Positions 43,197-51,550 of a stretch of 64,000 bases of DNA are shown here, one piece after another. The position numbers were made by a program, and so were the translations under genes. The DNA lies in IMG/VR virus record IMGVR_UViG_3300030328_002748, positions 52,398-116,397 of that record; one strand, written 5' to 3'. The notes under the pieces were generated by a model. It was not told where the DNA came from and did not search any database. It worked only from the letters and a program-made list of their open reading frames with translations. Position 1 is the stretch's first letter, and each line of letters starts with the position of its first letter. Origin of the DNA: a virus.

Positions 43197-44324
43197 ATGG
43201 CGAAACCTAGCAGTAGACAAGAACTAATCGATTATTGCCTGAGACAGCTGGGCGAGCCCGTCTTGGAAGTAAACGTTGATGAGGATCAAATTGACGATAT
43301 AGTTGATGATTCTCTTCAGTATTTCCAAGAGCGACACATGGATGGTGTTGAGAGAATGTATCTCAAACACCAAATACAACAATGGGAAATTGATGCAGCA
43401 AGAACTAAACAGATAGGATCTGTTGGACTTTCTTCACAGTCATTCAATGGAGCCACTGGAGTAAATACAAGTACAAACGGAAATAATATATTAATACCAA
43501 ATCATGGCCTAGCAACAGGGTCACAGATATGGTATAGTGTTGGTGCAGGTTGTACTCCTATTGGAATAACAAGTGATATAGTTCTTGCTGGAGTAGGTAC
43601 TACTTCTTTCTTGGGTATAGGAACTGATAGTGTAGAACTTTATGCTATTGCGGATAATAAGAATCAAATCAGAGTTGCTGCAAGTAGTAGTGAGGCTGGT
43701 GCTGGAGTTGCGATAACATTTACTTCAGCTGGTATTGGTTCAACACACTTTGTTACAACACAATCACAATTTTACGAAGCAAGAAATTATATAGAAGTAC
43801 CAGATCATGTTATAGGTGTTCAAGGTATTTTCAGATTTGATGATAATACCATCTCTCAGAATATGTTTAGTATATCTTATCAGATATTCTTGAATGATGT
43901 TTATAATTTTAGTTCTGTGGAACTACTTAATTATACAATGGTTAAACAGTATCTTGAGACTATTCAATTCTTGATAAGTCCAGATAAAAAGATTAGATAT
44001 AATAAACGTGGTAATAGATTGTATCTTGACATGGATTGGGCCTCAGCCACAGCTAGTGATTATCTTGTAATTGATTGTTTTAGGATTTTAGATCCAAGTA
44101 CTAATACAGAAGTTTTTAATGATAGTTTCTTAAAGAAATATCTGACTGCAAAGATTAAACGTCAATGGGGTCAGAATTTAATGAAATTTACTGGGGTTAA
44201 ATTGCCTGGTGGTCTTGAATTAAATGGTAGACAATTGTATGAAGATTCTCTAAGAGAGTTAGACGAAATACAAAATAGAATGTCAACCGATTATGAATTA
44301 CCACCTCTTGACTTGATAGGATAA
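43197..44324 (+). CDS. 13: Neck protein gp13 (375 aa)
   Basis: Homologue of T4 gp13 (309 aa), which with gp14 completes the head after packaging and forms the tail-joining site. The opening LIDYCLRQLGEPVLEVNVDEDQIDDIVDDSL and the C-terminal half (NVYNFSSVELLNYTMVKQYL..., KIKRQWGQNLMKFTGVKLPGG) are conserved. Residues about 97-186 form an extra module (NHGLATGSQIWYS to LYAIADNKNQIRV) of the kind repeated in the giant protein. The stop overlaps the gp14 start. Confidence 0.93.
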   Translation: MAKPSSRQELIDYCLRQLGEPVLEVNVDEDQIDDIVDDSLQYFQERHMDGVERMYLKHQIQQWEIDAARTKQIGSVGLSSQSFNGATGVNTSTNGNNILIPNHGLATGSQIWYSVGAGCTPIGITSDIVLAGVGTTSFLGIGTDSVELYAIADNKNQIRVAASSSEAGAGVAITFTSAGIGSTHFVTTQSQFYEARNYIEVPDHVIGVQGIFRFDDNTISQNMFSISYQIFLNDVYNFSSVELLNYTMVKQYLETIQFLISPDKKIRYNKRGNRLYLDMDWASATASDYLVIDCFRILDPSTNTEVFNDSFLKKYLTAKIKRQWGQNLMKFTGVKLPGGLELNGRQLYEDSLRELDEIQNRMSTDYELPPLDLIG

Positions 44325-46294
44325 TGGCACCATTAAATCCGTTTTATAGACAAGAAGTTGCTAGTGAACAGAGACTAGTACAAGATTTGGTCAATGAGCA
44401 TCTAAGGATGTATGGCCAAGAAGTGTACTATTTGCCTAGAAAGTACATTGGTACTGATAGCATCATGAAGGAGAATGTTCTCGCAAAGTTTGATGATGCT
44501 TATCCAATAGAAGCCTATGTTATGAATGTTGATGGTTTTCAGGGTTCTGGAGACTTGATGACCAAATTTGGAATAAGAGTAACAGATGAAGCAACCTTTA
44601 TAATTTCAAGAGAAAGATTTGAGGATTATATTTTTAACCTTATTAGTACTATTGATGATACACAAGATTCTCGTAGAGCTCTTGGTTTAGATCTTGGAAT
44701 GAGACCATATGAAGGAGATTTAATATATTTTGGATTAACAGATAGTCTTTTTGAAATTAAGTTTGTAGAACACGAAAATCCATTCTATCAACTTGGTCAA
44801 TTAACCACTTATGAATTAAGGTGTGAACTCTTTGAATATGAGGATGAGGTCATTGACACTGACATCGCTGATATCGACGATAACGCAGCAGACATAGGTT
44901 ATGTTGTTACATTGACCCTGGCGGGTCTTGGAGTGACCGCTGGGGCGCAAGCTGGCCTATCTACGGGATCTGTTAGTAGGGTAGTTATTGAAAATGATGG
45001 ATATGGGTATTCTACAGTTCCAATAGTTGCGATTTCATCTTCGCCAAATACGGCTCCTTTTGCAGATGCAAGAGCTGTCGCTATAGGTACAGTTGGTACT
45101 GGTTTAACAACATACTCTGTACAAGAGATTAAATTAATAAATCCTGGCTTTGGATATACTCAACCACCAACCGTAACTCTCGTTGGAGATGGTGGTGGTG
45201 CTCAATTAAGAGCAGATATTGCTGCAATTGGTGCTGTTAGGATTGACCAAGTTGCTCCATTCGTGGGCGGATTGGGTTATAGGCCTGGTGCAAATATTAA
45301 TGTTTCTATTAGTACTTCTCCAGTAGGTCTTGCTACTGCAAATGCTACTGCTGACGGAGTTGTATCCGCTGCTGGTACAGTTGCACAAATAAGATTCAGT
45401 AGTGCTGGTTTTGGATATACCGTAGTACCATCCTTTAATATTGATAGTCCATATCAAACTAGAAATGCTATTGCAAATATTGGATTTACAACTGTTGGTA
45501 TGGGAACAATTACCAATATTACTATAGCGGATGCTGGTCTCGGAAATACTACTCCTCCAGCTATTACAATATCCAGTCCATCAGGATTTAGACAAGGTAT
45601 TGTTACATCTGGAGTTGGTATAGGAAGTACTGTTAATTCCTTGTCTATAGGTAATACTGGAGCATATTATGGATCTGCCCCAGTAGTAACCATCGCTGAT
45701 CCTCCTACTATTGGTGTTGGTTCAGGTGTAACTGCTACCGCAACTGCTTATGTTAATGTAACAACTGGTATACTTACTGGATTAACTATAACAAATCCTG
45801 GCTTAGGATATACTGCCGCACCAGATGTATCATTGAGTAGTGGTATTGCAACTGCTACTGCAACTGCACTTGTTAATGCAATAACTGGAATTGTTACTGA
45901 TATTAATATCACTTATGTTGGTGCTGGATATACTACACAACCAACTGTATCCTTCTCTGAACCTCCAGTTGGTGTTAATACAGGTGTCTTTATGTTGAAT
46001 GAGGTGGTTACAGGAACCACAGGCCTAGCAACTGCTCTTGTTAAGGATTATGATGATGTCAATAAGACATTGAAGGTTTATCGTGTTGCTGGCACATTTG
46101 TTAATGATGAGAAGATAGTTGGATCTGCAACTACTTTAGATGGAGTAGATAGAGCAGGTAGTTACTATATTAATCAAGTTTCCTATGAAGATACTGATGA
46201 TAAATGGGAAGCAAATACAGAAATCCAAGATGCTGCTACAGATATAGATGGCATAGTTGATTGGACAGAGACTAATCCATTCGGAACATTTTAG
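44324..46294 (+). CDS. 14: Neck protein gp14 with beta-repeat insertion (656 aa)
   Basis: The N-terminal 190 residues match T4 gp14 (NPFYRQEVASEQRLVQDLVN, VYYLPRK, FGIRVTDEATFIISRERFE), and the C-terminal 100 residues close the gp14 fold (NQVSYEDTDDKWEANTEIQDAA). Between them, about residues 222-550, are eight units of a G-x-G-Y-x-x-x-P-x-V-x-I repeat, making it over twice the T4 length (256 aa). The repeats may project from the collar. Joined to gp13 by a one-base overlap. Confidence 0.92.
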   Translation: MAPLNPFYRQEVASEQRLVQDLVNEHLRMYGQEVYYLPRKYIGTDSIMKENVLAKFDDAYPIEAYVMNVDGFQGSGDLMTKFGIRVTDEATFIISRERFEDYIFNLISTIDDTQDSRRALGLDLGMRPYEGDLIYFGLTDSLFEIKFVEHENPFYQLGQLTTYELRCELFEYEDEVIDTDIADIDDNAADIGYVVTLTLAGLGVTAGAQAGLSTGSVSRVVIENDGYGYSTVPIVAISSSPNTAPFADARAVAIGTVGTGLTTYSVQEIKLINPGFGYTQPPTVTLVGDGGGAQLRADIAAIGAVRIDQVAPFVGGLGYRPGANINVSISTSPVGLATANATADGVVSAAGTVAQIRFSSAGFGYTVVPSFNIDSPYQTRNAIANIGFTTVGMGTITNITIADAGLGNTTPPAITISSPSGFRQGIVTSGVGIGSTVNSLSIGNTGAYYGSAPVVTIADPPTIGVGSGVTATATAYVNVTTGILTGLTITNPGLGYTAAPDVSLSSGIATATATALVNAITGIVTDINITYVGAGYTTQPTVSFSEPPVGVNTGVFMLNEVVTGTTGLATALVKDYDDVNKTLKVYRVAGTFVNDEKIVGSATTLDGVDRAGSYYINQVSYEDTDDKWEANTEIQDAATDIDGIVDWTETNPFGTF

Positions 46295-46302
46295 GAGGTA
46301 GT

Positions 46303-46635
46303 ATGACGAGTAGTTATGATAAGGATTGGTTTCAAGATCCACCAGATTTAGCACCTTCATCTTATGAGCCTCCTGAAAATCCACTAGATAGTATGCCGAT
46401 AGCAACATATAAAAATAGATATGCTGATCCAGAACGTCAATCAGAAATAGAAGCTATCTTAGAACAAAACCCAAGACCAGAGGAAGATATGGCAGAATGG
46501 TTTAATGATAAATCAGAAAAGAAAGAAGATAAGAGTATACATCAAAAGATGTATGAGATTGCAACTAATAGATATAACCCATTTTCTATAGGTGGATCTG
46601 AGAATTGTGATTCTGATATATCTTGCAATCAATAA
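46303..46635 (+). CDS. Hypothetical protein between gp14 and gp15 (110 aa)
   Basis: Hydrophilic and proline-rich at its start (DWFQDPPDLAPSSYEPPENP), acidic and helical later (DPERQSEIEAILEQNPRPEEDMAEWF). Likely disordered. It has GGAGGTAG before the start and lies eight bases after gp14. Similar small proteins occur here in cyanophages. Function unknown. Confidence 0.7.
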   Translation: MTSSYDKDWFQDPPDLAPSSYEPPENPLDSMPIATYKNRYADPERQSEIEAILEQNPRPEEDMAEWFNDKSEKKEDKSIHQKMYEIATNRYNPFSIGGSENCDSDISCNQ

Positions 46636-46638
46636 ATA
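46631..46638 (+). promoter_or_regulatory. T4-type late promoter
   Basis: AATAAATA overlapping the stop at 46633-46635, 15 bases before the gp15 start. Confidence 0.55.
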
Positions 46639-46652
46639 GTTAAAAAATTGTC

Positions 46653-47738
46653 ATGATAGGAAATTATTTCTACCATCAGATATTGAGACGTACCGTAATT
46701 GGATTCGGTACTCTTTTCAATAATATTGAGATCCGTCATAATGATGATGATGGTAAAGCTCAGAGTAGAATGAAGGTGCCATTGGCTTATGGGCCAATGC
46801 AGAAATTCCTTGCGAAGGTTGATACACAGAGAGATTTGGCTGGTAGAGCTGCAATTACTTTACCTCGTCTTTCTTTTGAGATGATTTCCATAACATATGA
46901 TTCGACACGTAAGGCATCAATAACTCAAACATTTAGAACTAATACTGGTGCGAAAGTAGATCAGACTAAAAAAGTCTTCATGCCAGTTCCATATAATATT
47001 GGATTCCAACTTAGTATTGCAACTAAATTAAATGATGATATGTTGCAAATCATGGAACAAATTCTTCCATATTTTCAACCTGCACTTAATGTCACAATAA
47101 ATCTAGTTGATAGTATTGGTGAGAAAAGAGATGTTCCTATAGTATTAGAATCTATCAACATGTCCGATGATTATGAAGGTAGTTTTGATAATCGTCGTGC
47201 AATGATATCGACTCTTAATTTTTCGGCTAAGACATATTTGTTTGGTGCAATTGCTGATTCTCCAGAGGGTCTTATCAAGAAAGTTCAAGTTGATTACTTC
47301 CTTGACACTAATACAGAAAGATCAAGAAGAGAAGTTCGTTATCGTGTTACTCCTAGAGCTGTTAAGGATTATGATAATGATGACACCACTACATTAAGAG
47401 GTGCAATTACAGCAGAAGAGACACTTCTTAAACTTAAGAGTGTTGCTGGCCTTAATGTTGATGACTACATTCGTATTGGTGATGAAAATATGCAGATCAG
47501 AGAAATTGATACAATTGAGAAGAACTTAGTTGTATTCCGTGGTGTTGATAACACTCCTGTTTCTGCACATATAACCAATACATCAGTTGATATTATTTCT
47601 GGTACTAGAACTCCAGATCTACCTCTAACTGGTGATGATGCTCTTATACTTGATGGTGATGACTTTGGATTTAATGAACTTACTTCCGAATATTCAGACT
47701 ATAAGGCTTATTCACCATCATTAGGTGAAGATGTATAA
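46653..47738 (+). CDS. 15: Tail terminator / sheath stabiliser gp15 (361 aa)
   Basis: Homologue of T4 gp15 (272 aa), the hexamer that caps the tail and joins it to the neck. FYHQILRRTVIGFGTLFNNIEI, MQKFLAKVDTQRDLAGRAAITLPRLSFEM and YNIGFQLSIATKLNDDMLQIMEQILPYF are conserved. Residues about 250-316 add a module (DYIRIGDENMQIRE, FRGVDNTPVSAH) that recurs in gp18, the giant protein and the DUF4815 protein. Confidence 0.93.
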   Translation: MIGNYFYHQILRRTVIGFGTLFNNIEIRHNDDDGKAQSRMKVPLAYGPMQKFLAKVDTQRDLAGRAAITLPRLSFEMISITYDSTRKASITQTFRTNTGAKVDQTKKVFMPVPYNIGFQLSIATKLNDDMLQIMEQILPYFQPALNVTINLVDSIGEKRDVPIVLESINMSDDYEGSFDNRRAMISTLNFSAKTYLFGAIADSPEGLIKKVQVDYFLDTNTERSRREVRYRVTPRAVKDYDNDDTTTLRGAITAEETLLKLKSVAGLNVDDYIRIGDENMQIREIDTIEKNLVVFRGVDNTPVSAHITNTSVDIISGTRTPDLPLTGDDALILDGDDFGFNELTSEYSDYKAYSPSLGEDV

Positions 47739-47753
47739 TTTGGAGATATTATT

Positions 47754-48155
47754 ATGTCATTTAACGAAATTAACAAAGCACTTGATATTGATAGTGATGA
47801 TATAGTTTCTGTTGACAAAACGGAAGTAGAAGTAGGGATAACTAAACCAGATATAGATAGAGATTATGAATATACTCGTGGTCAACTCTATTCTTTAATA
47901 GAGAAGGGTCAAGAGGCTATTGATGGTATTATGGAAATATCACAAGAAACTGGATCTGCCAGGGCTTATGAAGTTACTGGACAGATAATTAAGAGTGTGG
48001 CTGATGCCACAGATAAATTATTAGACCTACAGAAAAAACTTAGAGATATTGAGGATCCTAAAGAAAAAGGCCCCTCAACTGTTAATAACGCTTTATTCGT
48101 GGGGTCAACTGCTGAGTTGCAAAAATTACTCAAAAAAGGTAAACTAGATGACTGA
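47754..48155 (+). CDS. 16: Terminase small subunit gp16 (133 aa)
   Basis: Matches cyanophage gp16, the oligomeric partner that regulates the packaging motor. The core YTRGQLYSLIEKGQEAIDGIMEI, ARAYEVTGQIIKSVADATDKLLDLQKKL is a helical hairpin typical of this protein; the tail ends in LFVGSTAELQKLLKKG. Slightly shorter than T4 gp16 (164). Its end overlaps the next gene by eight bases. The large subunit lies 5.2 kb away, beyond an insert of membrane and exported proteins. Confidence 0.92.
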   Translation: MSFNEINKALDIDSDDIVSVDKTEVEVGITKPDIDRDYEYTRGQLYSLIEKGQEAIDGIMEISQETGSARAYEVTGQIIKSVADATDKLLDLQKKLRDIEDPKEKGPSTVNNALFVGSTAELQKLLKKGKLDD

Positions 48156-48591
48156 AGAGGTAAAAAAGAAAGAGGAGAAGAAAAGTTTATTTGCTAAGGC
48201 AAAGGATGCGATTCTTCCCGATCAAGACGAGCAAGCTGCTATCATTAGTACATTTGTTCGTCTCGGCGTTTTGGTTTGGAGTGGCGGAATTTTGACTTTA
48301 AATTACGTGGCCATACCTGGCGTACCACAACAAAAAATAGATCCAACATTTATAGCTTCAGTTTTTACTGGCGTGCTAGCTAGCTTTGGCATTCAGACTG
48401 CATCTAAAAAAGGTGACGGTACTATGAAAATGGATGCTGCTGCAAAGGCTGCTGCTAATGGAGGTAGTGGTAATGGTAATGGAGGAACAGTTCAAACAAT
48501 TAGAATTGAACAAGCACCTCTAAAAATTATTGCAGCTGATATTCCTCCTACATTGGATCCTAAGAAAGATCCTTCTAAACCTATCGTATAA
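48148..48591 (+). CDS. Membrane protein (147 aa)
   Basis: A charged N-terminus (about 20 residues of Lys and Glu) precedes two hydrophobic stretches (about residues 34-52 LGVLVWSGGILTLNYVAIPG and 64-80 FIASVFTGVLASFGIQT), then a glycine-rich linker and a proline-rich end. Holin-like in size and layout, but without family evidence. Conserved in cyanophages between the terminase subunits. Confidence 0.75.
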   Translation: MTEEVKKKEEKKSLFAKAKDAILPDQDEQAAIISTFVRLGVLVWSGGILTLNYVAIPGVPQQKIDPTFIASVFTGVLASFGIQTASKKGDGTMKMDAAAKAAANGGSGNGNGGTVQTIRIEQAPLKIIAADIPPTLDPKKDPSKPIV

Positions 48592-48595
48592 AATT

Positions 48596-48841
48596 ATGCA
48601 AAAAATTGTAAATGTACTTGCTGTTGCGTCTTTCGCTGTATCTGGTGCCGTTGTCTGTAGTGGGTTATACGTATTTGTCAATCGTGCATCCATCATTGAT
48701 GGAATTAAATCTCAAGCTTTGGAAGCAGTTGCAGGTTCTTTGGGAAGTCTTGTAGACGATTCAATGCCTGAGATGCCATCCACAACTGGTGGGGTTGCTC
48801 CAATACCTTCTCCTGCTGCTCCAACAACTCCAAGTCTATGA
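48596..48841 (+). CDS. Small exported or membrane-anchored protein (81 aa)
   Basis: Start at ATG 48596, four bases after the previous stop; an overlapping upstream ATG at 48530 is less likely. The N-terminal hydrophobic segment (VNVLAVASFAVSGAVVCSGLYV) can act as signal anchor, followed by a small helix and a proline/threonine-rich tail (PSTTGGVAPIPSPAAPTTP). The tail overlaps the next ATG. Confidence 0.7.
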   Translation: MQKIVNVLAVASFAVSGAVVCSGLYVFVNRASIIDGIKSQALEAVAGSLGSLVDDSMPEMPSTTGGVAPIPSPAAPTTPSL

Positions 48842-49002
48842 GTGTAATTATCTATCAAGATCACATAGAGGAACTTGAAAGAGAATTGATTCAAGCGAAA
48901 GAAGAGATTGTTTTTTTAAAAGAACAATTGGAAGTAAAGACTTATGGTTTACCTGAGATAACTATGTTATCCCAAGTTTACCGTAAGGAAACTTCTGGTT
49001 GA
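48838..49002 (+). CDS. Small coiled-coil protein (54 aa)
   Basis: Starts in an ATGA overlap. The first 32 residues form a good coiled coil (YQDHIEELERELIQAKEEIVFLKEQLEV), then a short tail. Unknown function. Its stop overlaps the late promoter at 49001. Confidence 0.65.
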   Translation: MSVIIYQDHIEELERELIQAKEEIVFLKEQLEVKTYGLPEITMLSQVYRKETSG

Positions 49003-49008
49003 TAAATA
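49001..49008 (+). promoter_or_regulatory. T4-type late promoter
   Basis: GATAAATA, 20 bases before the GTG start at 49029. Confidence 0.6.
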
Positions 49009-49028
49009 GAATCGCTTCATTTTGAAAT

Positions 49029-49832
49029 GTGGAAATACCTAATATTAATGATATTAATGTTAGATCGACTAATATTAATGTAAGATCTATTAATGTATCG
49101 GATATACGTAATCCGAACATTAGACAGTTATGGCTTAGGCCTATTTTCGACGTATATACTCCGAGAGTCTTTGTTCCTATTGCACCAATCACGGCTACTC
49201 TACGCAGACCTGTAGTAAATTATCCAGGCTGCGTAGAACATGCTGTAGCAATAGAAGATGATAGAAAGTTAATAAGGTGTGATGGTGAAGTTCCGCATTA
49301 TAGTGCGATGGACTATACACCAGAAAATTTAATTGTTACAAGAGAGATTCCACCACCATCAGTTGATCCTCCAACACCTCCAGAAACCCCAGAAATAGAA
49401 CCACCTAATATTCCTAAGACCGATGGAGACCCTCCATGTCCTAGCCCCAATCAACCAAGGATAGGAGATGTAGCTCAAAATCAAAAAGAAAAGGTGTCTG
49501 GATACGAGTTACAACCCGATCCAAACAACCAAGGAAAACAAATTTGTGTGATATTATATGAAGATATAGGAGTAGTAGAACAATTTTTGCCTTCTAGTCA
49601 AGTAGTTTCAACTACGGCTGTTATTGCGACGGTTGCAACAACTTCGGCACTTCTCGCAAAACCTCTTGCCGATTTACTTCTAAAGGTGGTAAAACCTGCT
49701 GTGAAGAAGTTGATGACGAAGTTGAAGAGTCTTGCTGGGAAAACAGGGGTGATTGAATCGAAAGGGGAGCGCCTAGTGGCCCAGCGTGAGAGGAATCGGA
49801 CGATTCTTGCTCTGAGAAGGTCTTTGAAGTAA
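49029..49832 (+). CDS. Conserved cyanophage protein, proline-rich (267 aa)
   Basis: The frame opens with GTG at 49029; an ATG two bases earlier is in a different, closed frame. The N-terminus has a repeated IN-x-x-S/D-I-N-V-R pattern, then a globular centre with VNYPGCVEHAVAIEDDRKLIRCDGEVPHYSAMDY, a long proline-rich linker (PPPSVDPPTPPETPEIEPP), and a hydrophobic then basic C-terminus (ATVATTSALLAKPLADLLLKVV) that may span a membrane. Conserved in cyanophages, function unknown. Its last 212 bases overlap a convergent minus-strand gene. Confidence 0.75.
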   Translation: MEIPNINDINVRSTNINVRSINVSDIRNPNIRQLWLRPIFDVYTPRVFVPIAPITATLRRPVVNYPGCVEHAVAIEDDRKLIRCDGEVPHYSAMDYTPENLIVTREIPPPSVDPPTPPETPEIEPPNIPKTDGDPPCPSPNQPRIGDVAQNQKEKVSGYELQPDPNNQGKQICVILYEDIGVVEQFLPSSQVVSTTAVIATVATTSALLAKPLADLLLKVVKPAVKKLMTKLKSLAGKTGVIESKGERLVAQRERNRTILALRRSLK

Positions 49833-50499
49833 TATTTTTATCAGTATATGTTAATGAATGTGCATGAGGTTGTATAGCATTTTTGCCCATAACTACCACA
49901 TCAGAACATACAACAGCATAAGGCGATTGTGGATGGAACATAATGCCAGCTTTAATGAGTTCACCACAGTTCTTAAGTCTTGCAATCTCAAAATCTAATC
50001 TTTTATTGGCAAGTAATTGAGCACGATATTCATTATGTGTTTTTGCTGCTTCTGTACATAATTTTTGTTGTTTTTTATTCAGTGGTATACTGAGTGTAGC
50101 TGAAAATCCAGCATTAAAATTATGGTTATCTTTTTGACCAGTTCTTGTAGGTACGTAATATAAAATTTCGCCAGGGTTATCCAACACGCCATCATTGTTG
50201 GCGTCTGTCATGTCATATACGGGATCTTGATAGTAATATTCTCTTGGAATTTGATGGCTTTCGCTTTGAGTCACATATGGCGTGAAGTTAAATGTGGCTC
50301 CTTGACAGCTAATACCATCACCGTATTGATTGGTTATGTAAGGCCCTTGTAAGACCTGTATGGCTTGATTGGTGACGGAGCCTGTACTGTTCGCTATCGG
50401 CGATGCTGTCGCTGATACTCCACCAACTGTCTCTGATCGAACAGATACAGGGGTCACGCAAGCACTTAAGGCAAGGCCTAAAGTGGCTAGTCGCTGAAT
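49621..50499 (-). CDS. Exported or lipoprotein-like protein, third gene of leftward operon
   Basis: The frame is open on the minus strand from 50781 to the stop at 49621, but its upstream part overlaps the previous gene and looks like a shadow. The segment LGLALSAC just before VTPVSVRSE has a lipobox (L-S-A-C), which argues for including it. The only start that does so near the previous stop is ATT at 50499-50497, an unusual start; a GTG at 50457-50455 would drop the signal. The body has TNQYGDGISCQGATFNFTPY, a DANNDGVLD calcium-type loop, and a helical region with conserved cysteines. Conserved hypothetical in cyanophages. A Ser/Gln-rich tail overlaps the plus-strand gene. Confidence 0.65.
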   Translation of the reverse strand: MQRLATLGLALSACVTPVSVRSETVGGVSATASPIANSTGSVTNQAIQVLQGPYITNQYGDGISCQGATFNFTPYVTQSESHQIPREYYYQDPVYDMTDANNDGVLDNPGEILYYVPTRTGQKDNHNFNAGFSATLSIPLNKKQQKLCTEAAKTHNEYRAQLLANKRLDFEIARLKNCGELIKAGIMFHPQSPYAVVCSDVVVMGKNAIQPHAHSLTYTDKNITSKTFSEQESSDSSHAGPLGAPLSIQSPLFSQQDSSTSSSTSSQQVLPPLEVNRQEVLREVPKLLQPSQ

Positions 50500-50939
50500 A
50501 CACTGGTTGTGTCGGTTACGCTTGTTATTTCTGTAGTTCTCTGAATTACTGTCTGGTTCGTAACGCCTGGCCCCATATAGCTTTCCGTAAATTGGAAACT
50601 GCCTGCGCCTGGAGTTATTGTGAAGTTTCCTCTGGTTCCCAGATCTAAACCAGAAGTTGATGTTGTAACTGATCCACTTACTCCTCCCAATGGATCTAGG
50701 GTTACTGTGTTTATATTTGCTGAAGGACTTAAGGTTGTTCCATCGTGCGAAACCCCTGTCCCTGTTACCGTATAGCTCCATCCTGTTGAATAATCTATTG
50801 AATTTATCGTCTCAGTCACCTTGGAGCTAGTCTCCGTGTGGCTAGTCATCGAGCCCTGAGTAAAGTTTGGCACCACAGGAACCGCACTAACAGGCGTCGC
50901 CATACTCAACAACGCAAATGTTGTTAGTAGACGTTTCAT
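50487..50939 (-). CDS. Exported beta-rich protein (150 aa)
   Basis: Clear signal peptide: KRLL, hydrophobic core FALLSMATPV, and a likely cut after S-A near residue 19. The mature part is rich in Thr, Ser, Gly and Val with alternating patterns (TGWSYTVTGTGVSHDG, GNFTITPGAGSFQFTESYMG), suggesting an extracellular beta protein. Shares the SF-x-x-T/SESY-x block with the neighbour upstream. Five bases separate it from that gene. Confidence 0.75.
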   Translation of the reverse strand: MKRLLTTFALLSMATPVSAVPVVPNFTQGSMTSHTETSSKVTETINSIDYSTGWSYTVTGTGVSHDGTTLSPSANINTVTLDPLGGVSGSVTTSTSGLDLGTRGNFTITPGAGSFQFTESYMGPGVTNQTVIQRTTEITSVTDTTSVFSD

Positions 50940-50944
50940 GGACT

Positions 50945-51454
50945 TTACTTAACTGTTACTTCACTAACAAACTGGCCTACGGCTGAAGTGCCGGCGCCTC
51001 CTGCTGTTAATGTCATGGCTCCCGCTGAAGTGATTGTGCCGGCTAAATTGCCCGCTACACCGCCAGAACTCGTGGTAACATTACCAAAAGCCGGTAATGC
51101 ACCTACAACACCAGCAGAAACAGACGTTCCATCAGTATCGACACTATCACCCATAACATAACTCTCACTAAATGAATAGGCTGAGCCAGCAGTGGTAATT
51201 GTGTATGTCGCATCAGTCATGGTAGCAGGTGCAGTTAAAGCACTGTCACCGCTTGCCGCTGTCAATCCACCGAAGGTTGATGCTGTGATATTAGATCCAG
51301 AACTTGTGTAAGTCGAGCCAATTCGCTCAGCAACTGAGCCAGCTCCATCCACCGTAATTTGAGTTGAGCTAGTTAACCGATGTATTAAATCGGCCTTAGC
51401 ACTCATAGGTGCAACCAATGAGAGTAATAATACTATAGGTAAATATCTTTTCAT
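50945..51454 (-). CDS. Exported beta-rich protein (169 aa)
   Basis: First gene of the leftward set. Signal peptide KRYLPIVLLLSLVAPMSAKA with a likely cut after residue 19-21. The mature protein is Ser/Thr/Gly/Ala-rich and cysteine-free, with TYTITTAGSAYSFSESYVMG similar to the block in the 150-residue protein, so the two may be related. No known family; outer-membrane association or secretion is possible. Preceded by a late-promoter octamer on the same strand. Confidence 0.75.
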   Translation of the reverse strand: MKRYLPIVLLLSLVAPMSAKADLIHRLTSSTQITVDGAGSVAERIGSTYTSSGSNITASTFGGLTAASGDSALTAPATMTDATYTITTAGSAYSFSESYVMGDSVDTDGTSVSAGVVGALPAFGNVTTSSGGVAGNLAGTITSAGAMTLTAGGAGTSAVGQFVSEVTVK

Positions 51455-51476
51455 AAAGATAATGAGTTACCAATTT

Positions 51477-51484
51477 TATTTAGT
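51477..51484 (-). promoter_or_regulatory. Leftward T4-type late promoter
   Basis: Minus-strand ACTAAATA, about 23 bases before the start of the 169-residue exported protein. The same octamer precedes gp13 on the plus strand. Confidence 0.55.
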
Positions 51485-51512
51485 AAAAAGTTTTGTAAAG
51501 ATTATTCTACGA

Positions 51513-51520
51513 TATAAATA
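51513..51520 (+). promoter_or_regulatory. T4-type late promoter
   Basis: TATAAATA, 31 bases before the start at 51551. Together with the leftward site it makes a divergent late promoter region. Confidence 0.7.
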
Positions 51521-51550
51521 AACAAGTGAGCTGTATCTTGTTTTACGGAA

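Noticed and set aside
50500-50781. Upstream extension of the leftward third gene to ATG 50781
   Set aside because: It lies wholly antiparallel-free but in another frame of the signal-peptide gene at 50487-50939, and its residues look like a shadow (Arg/Asn-rich) without an export signal at the start.
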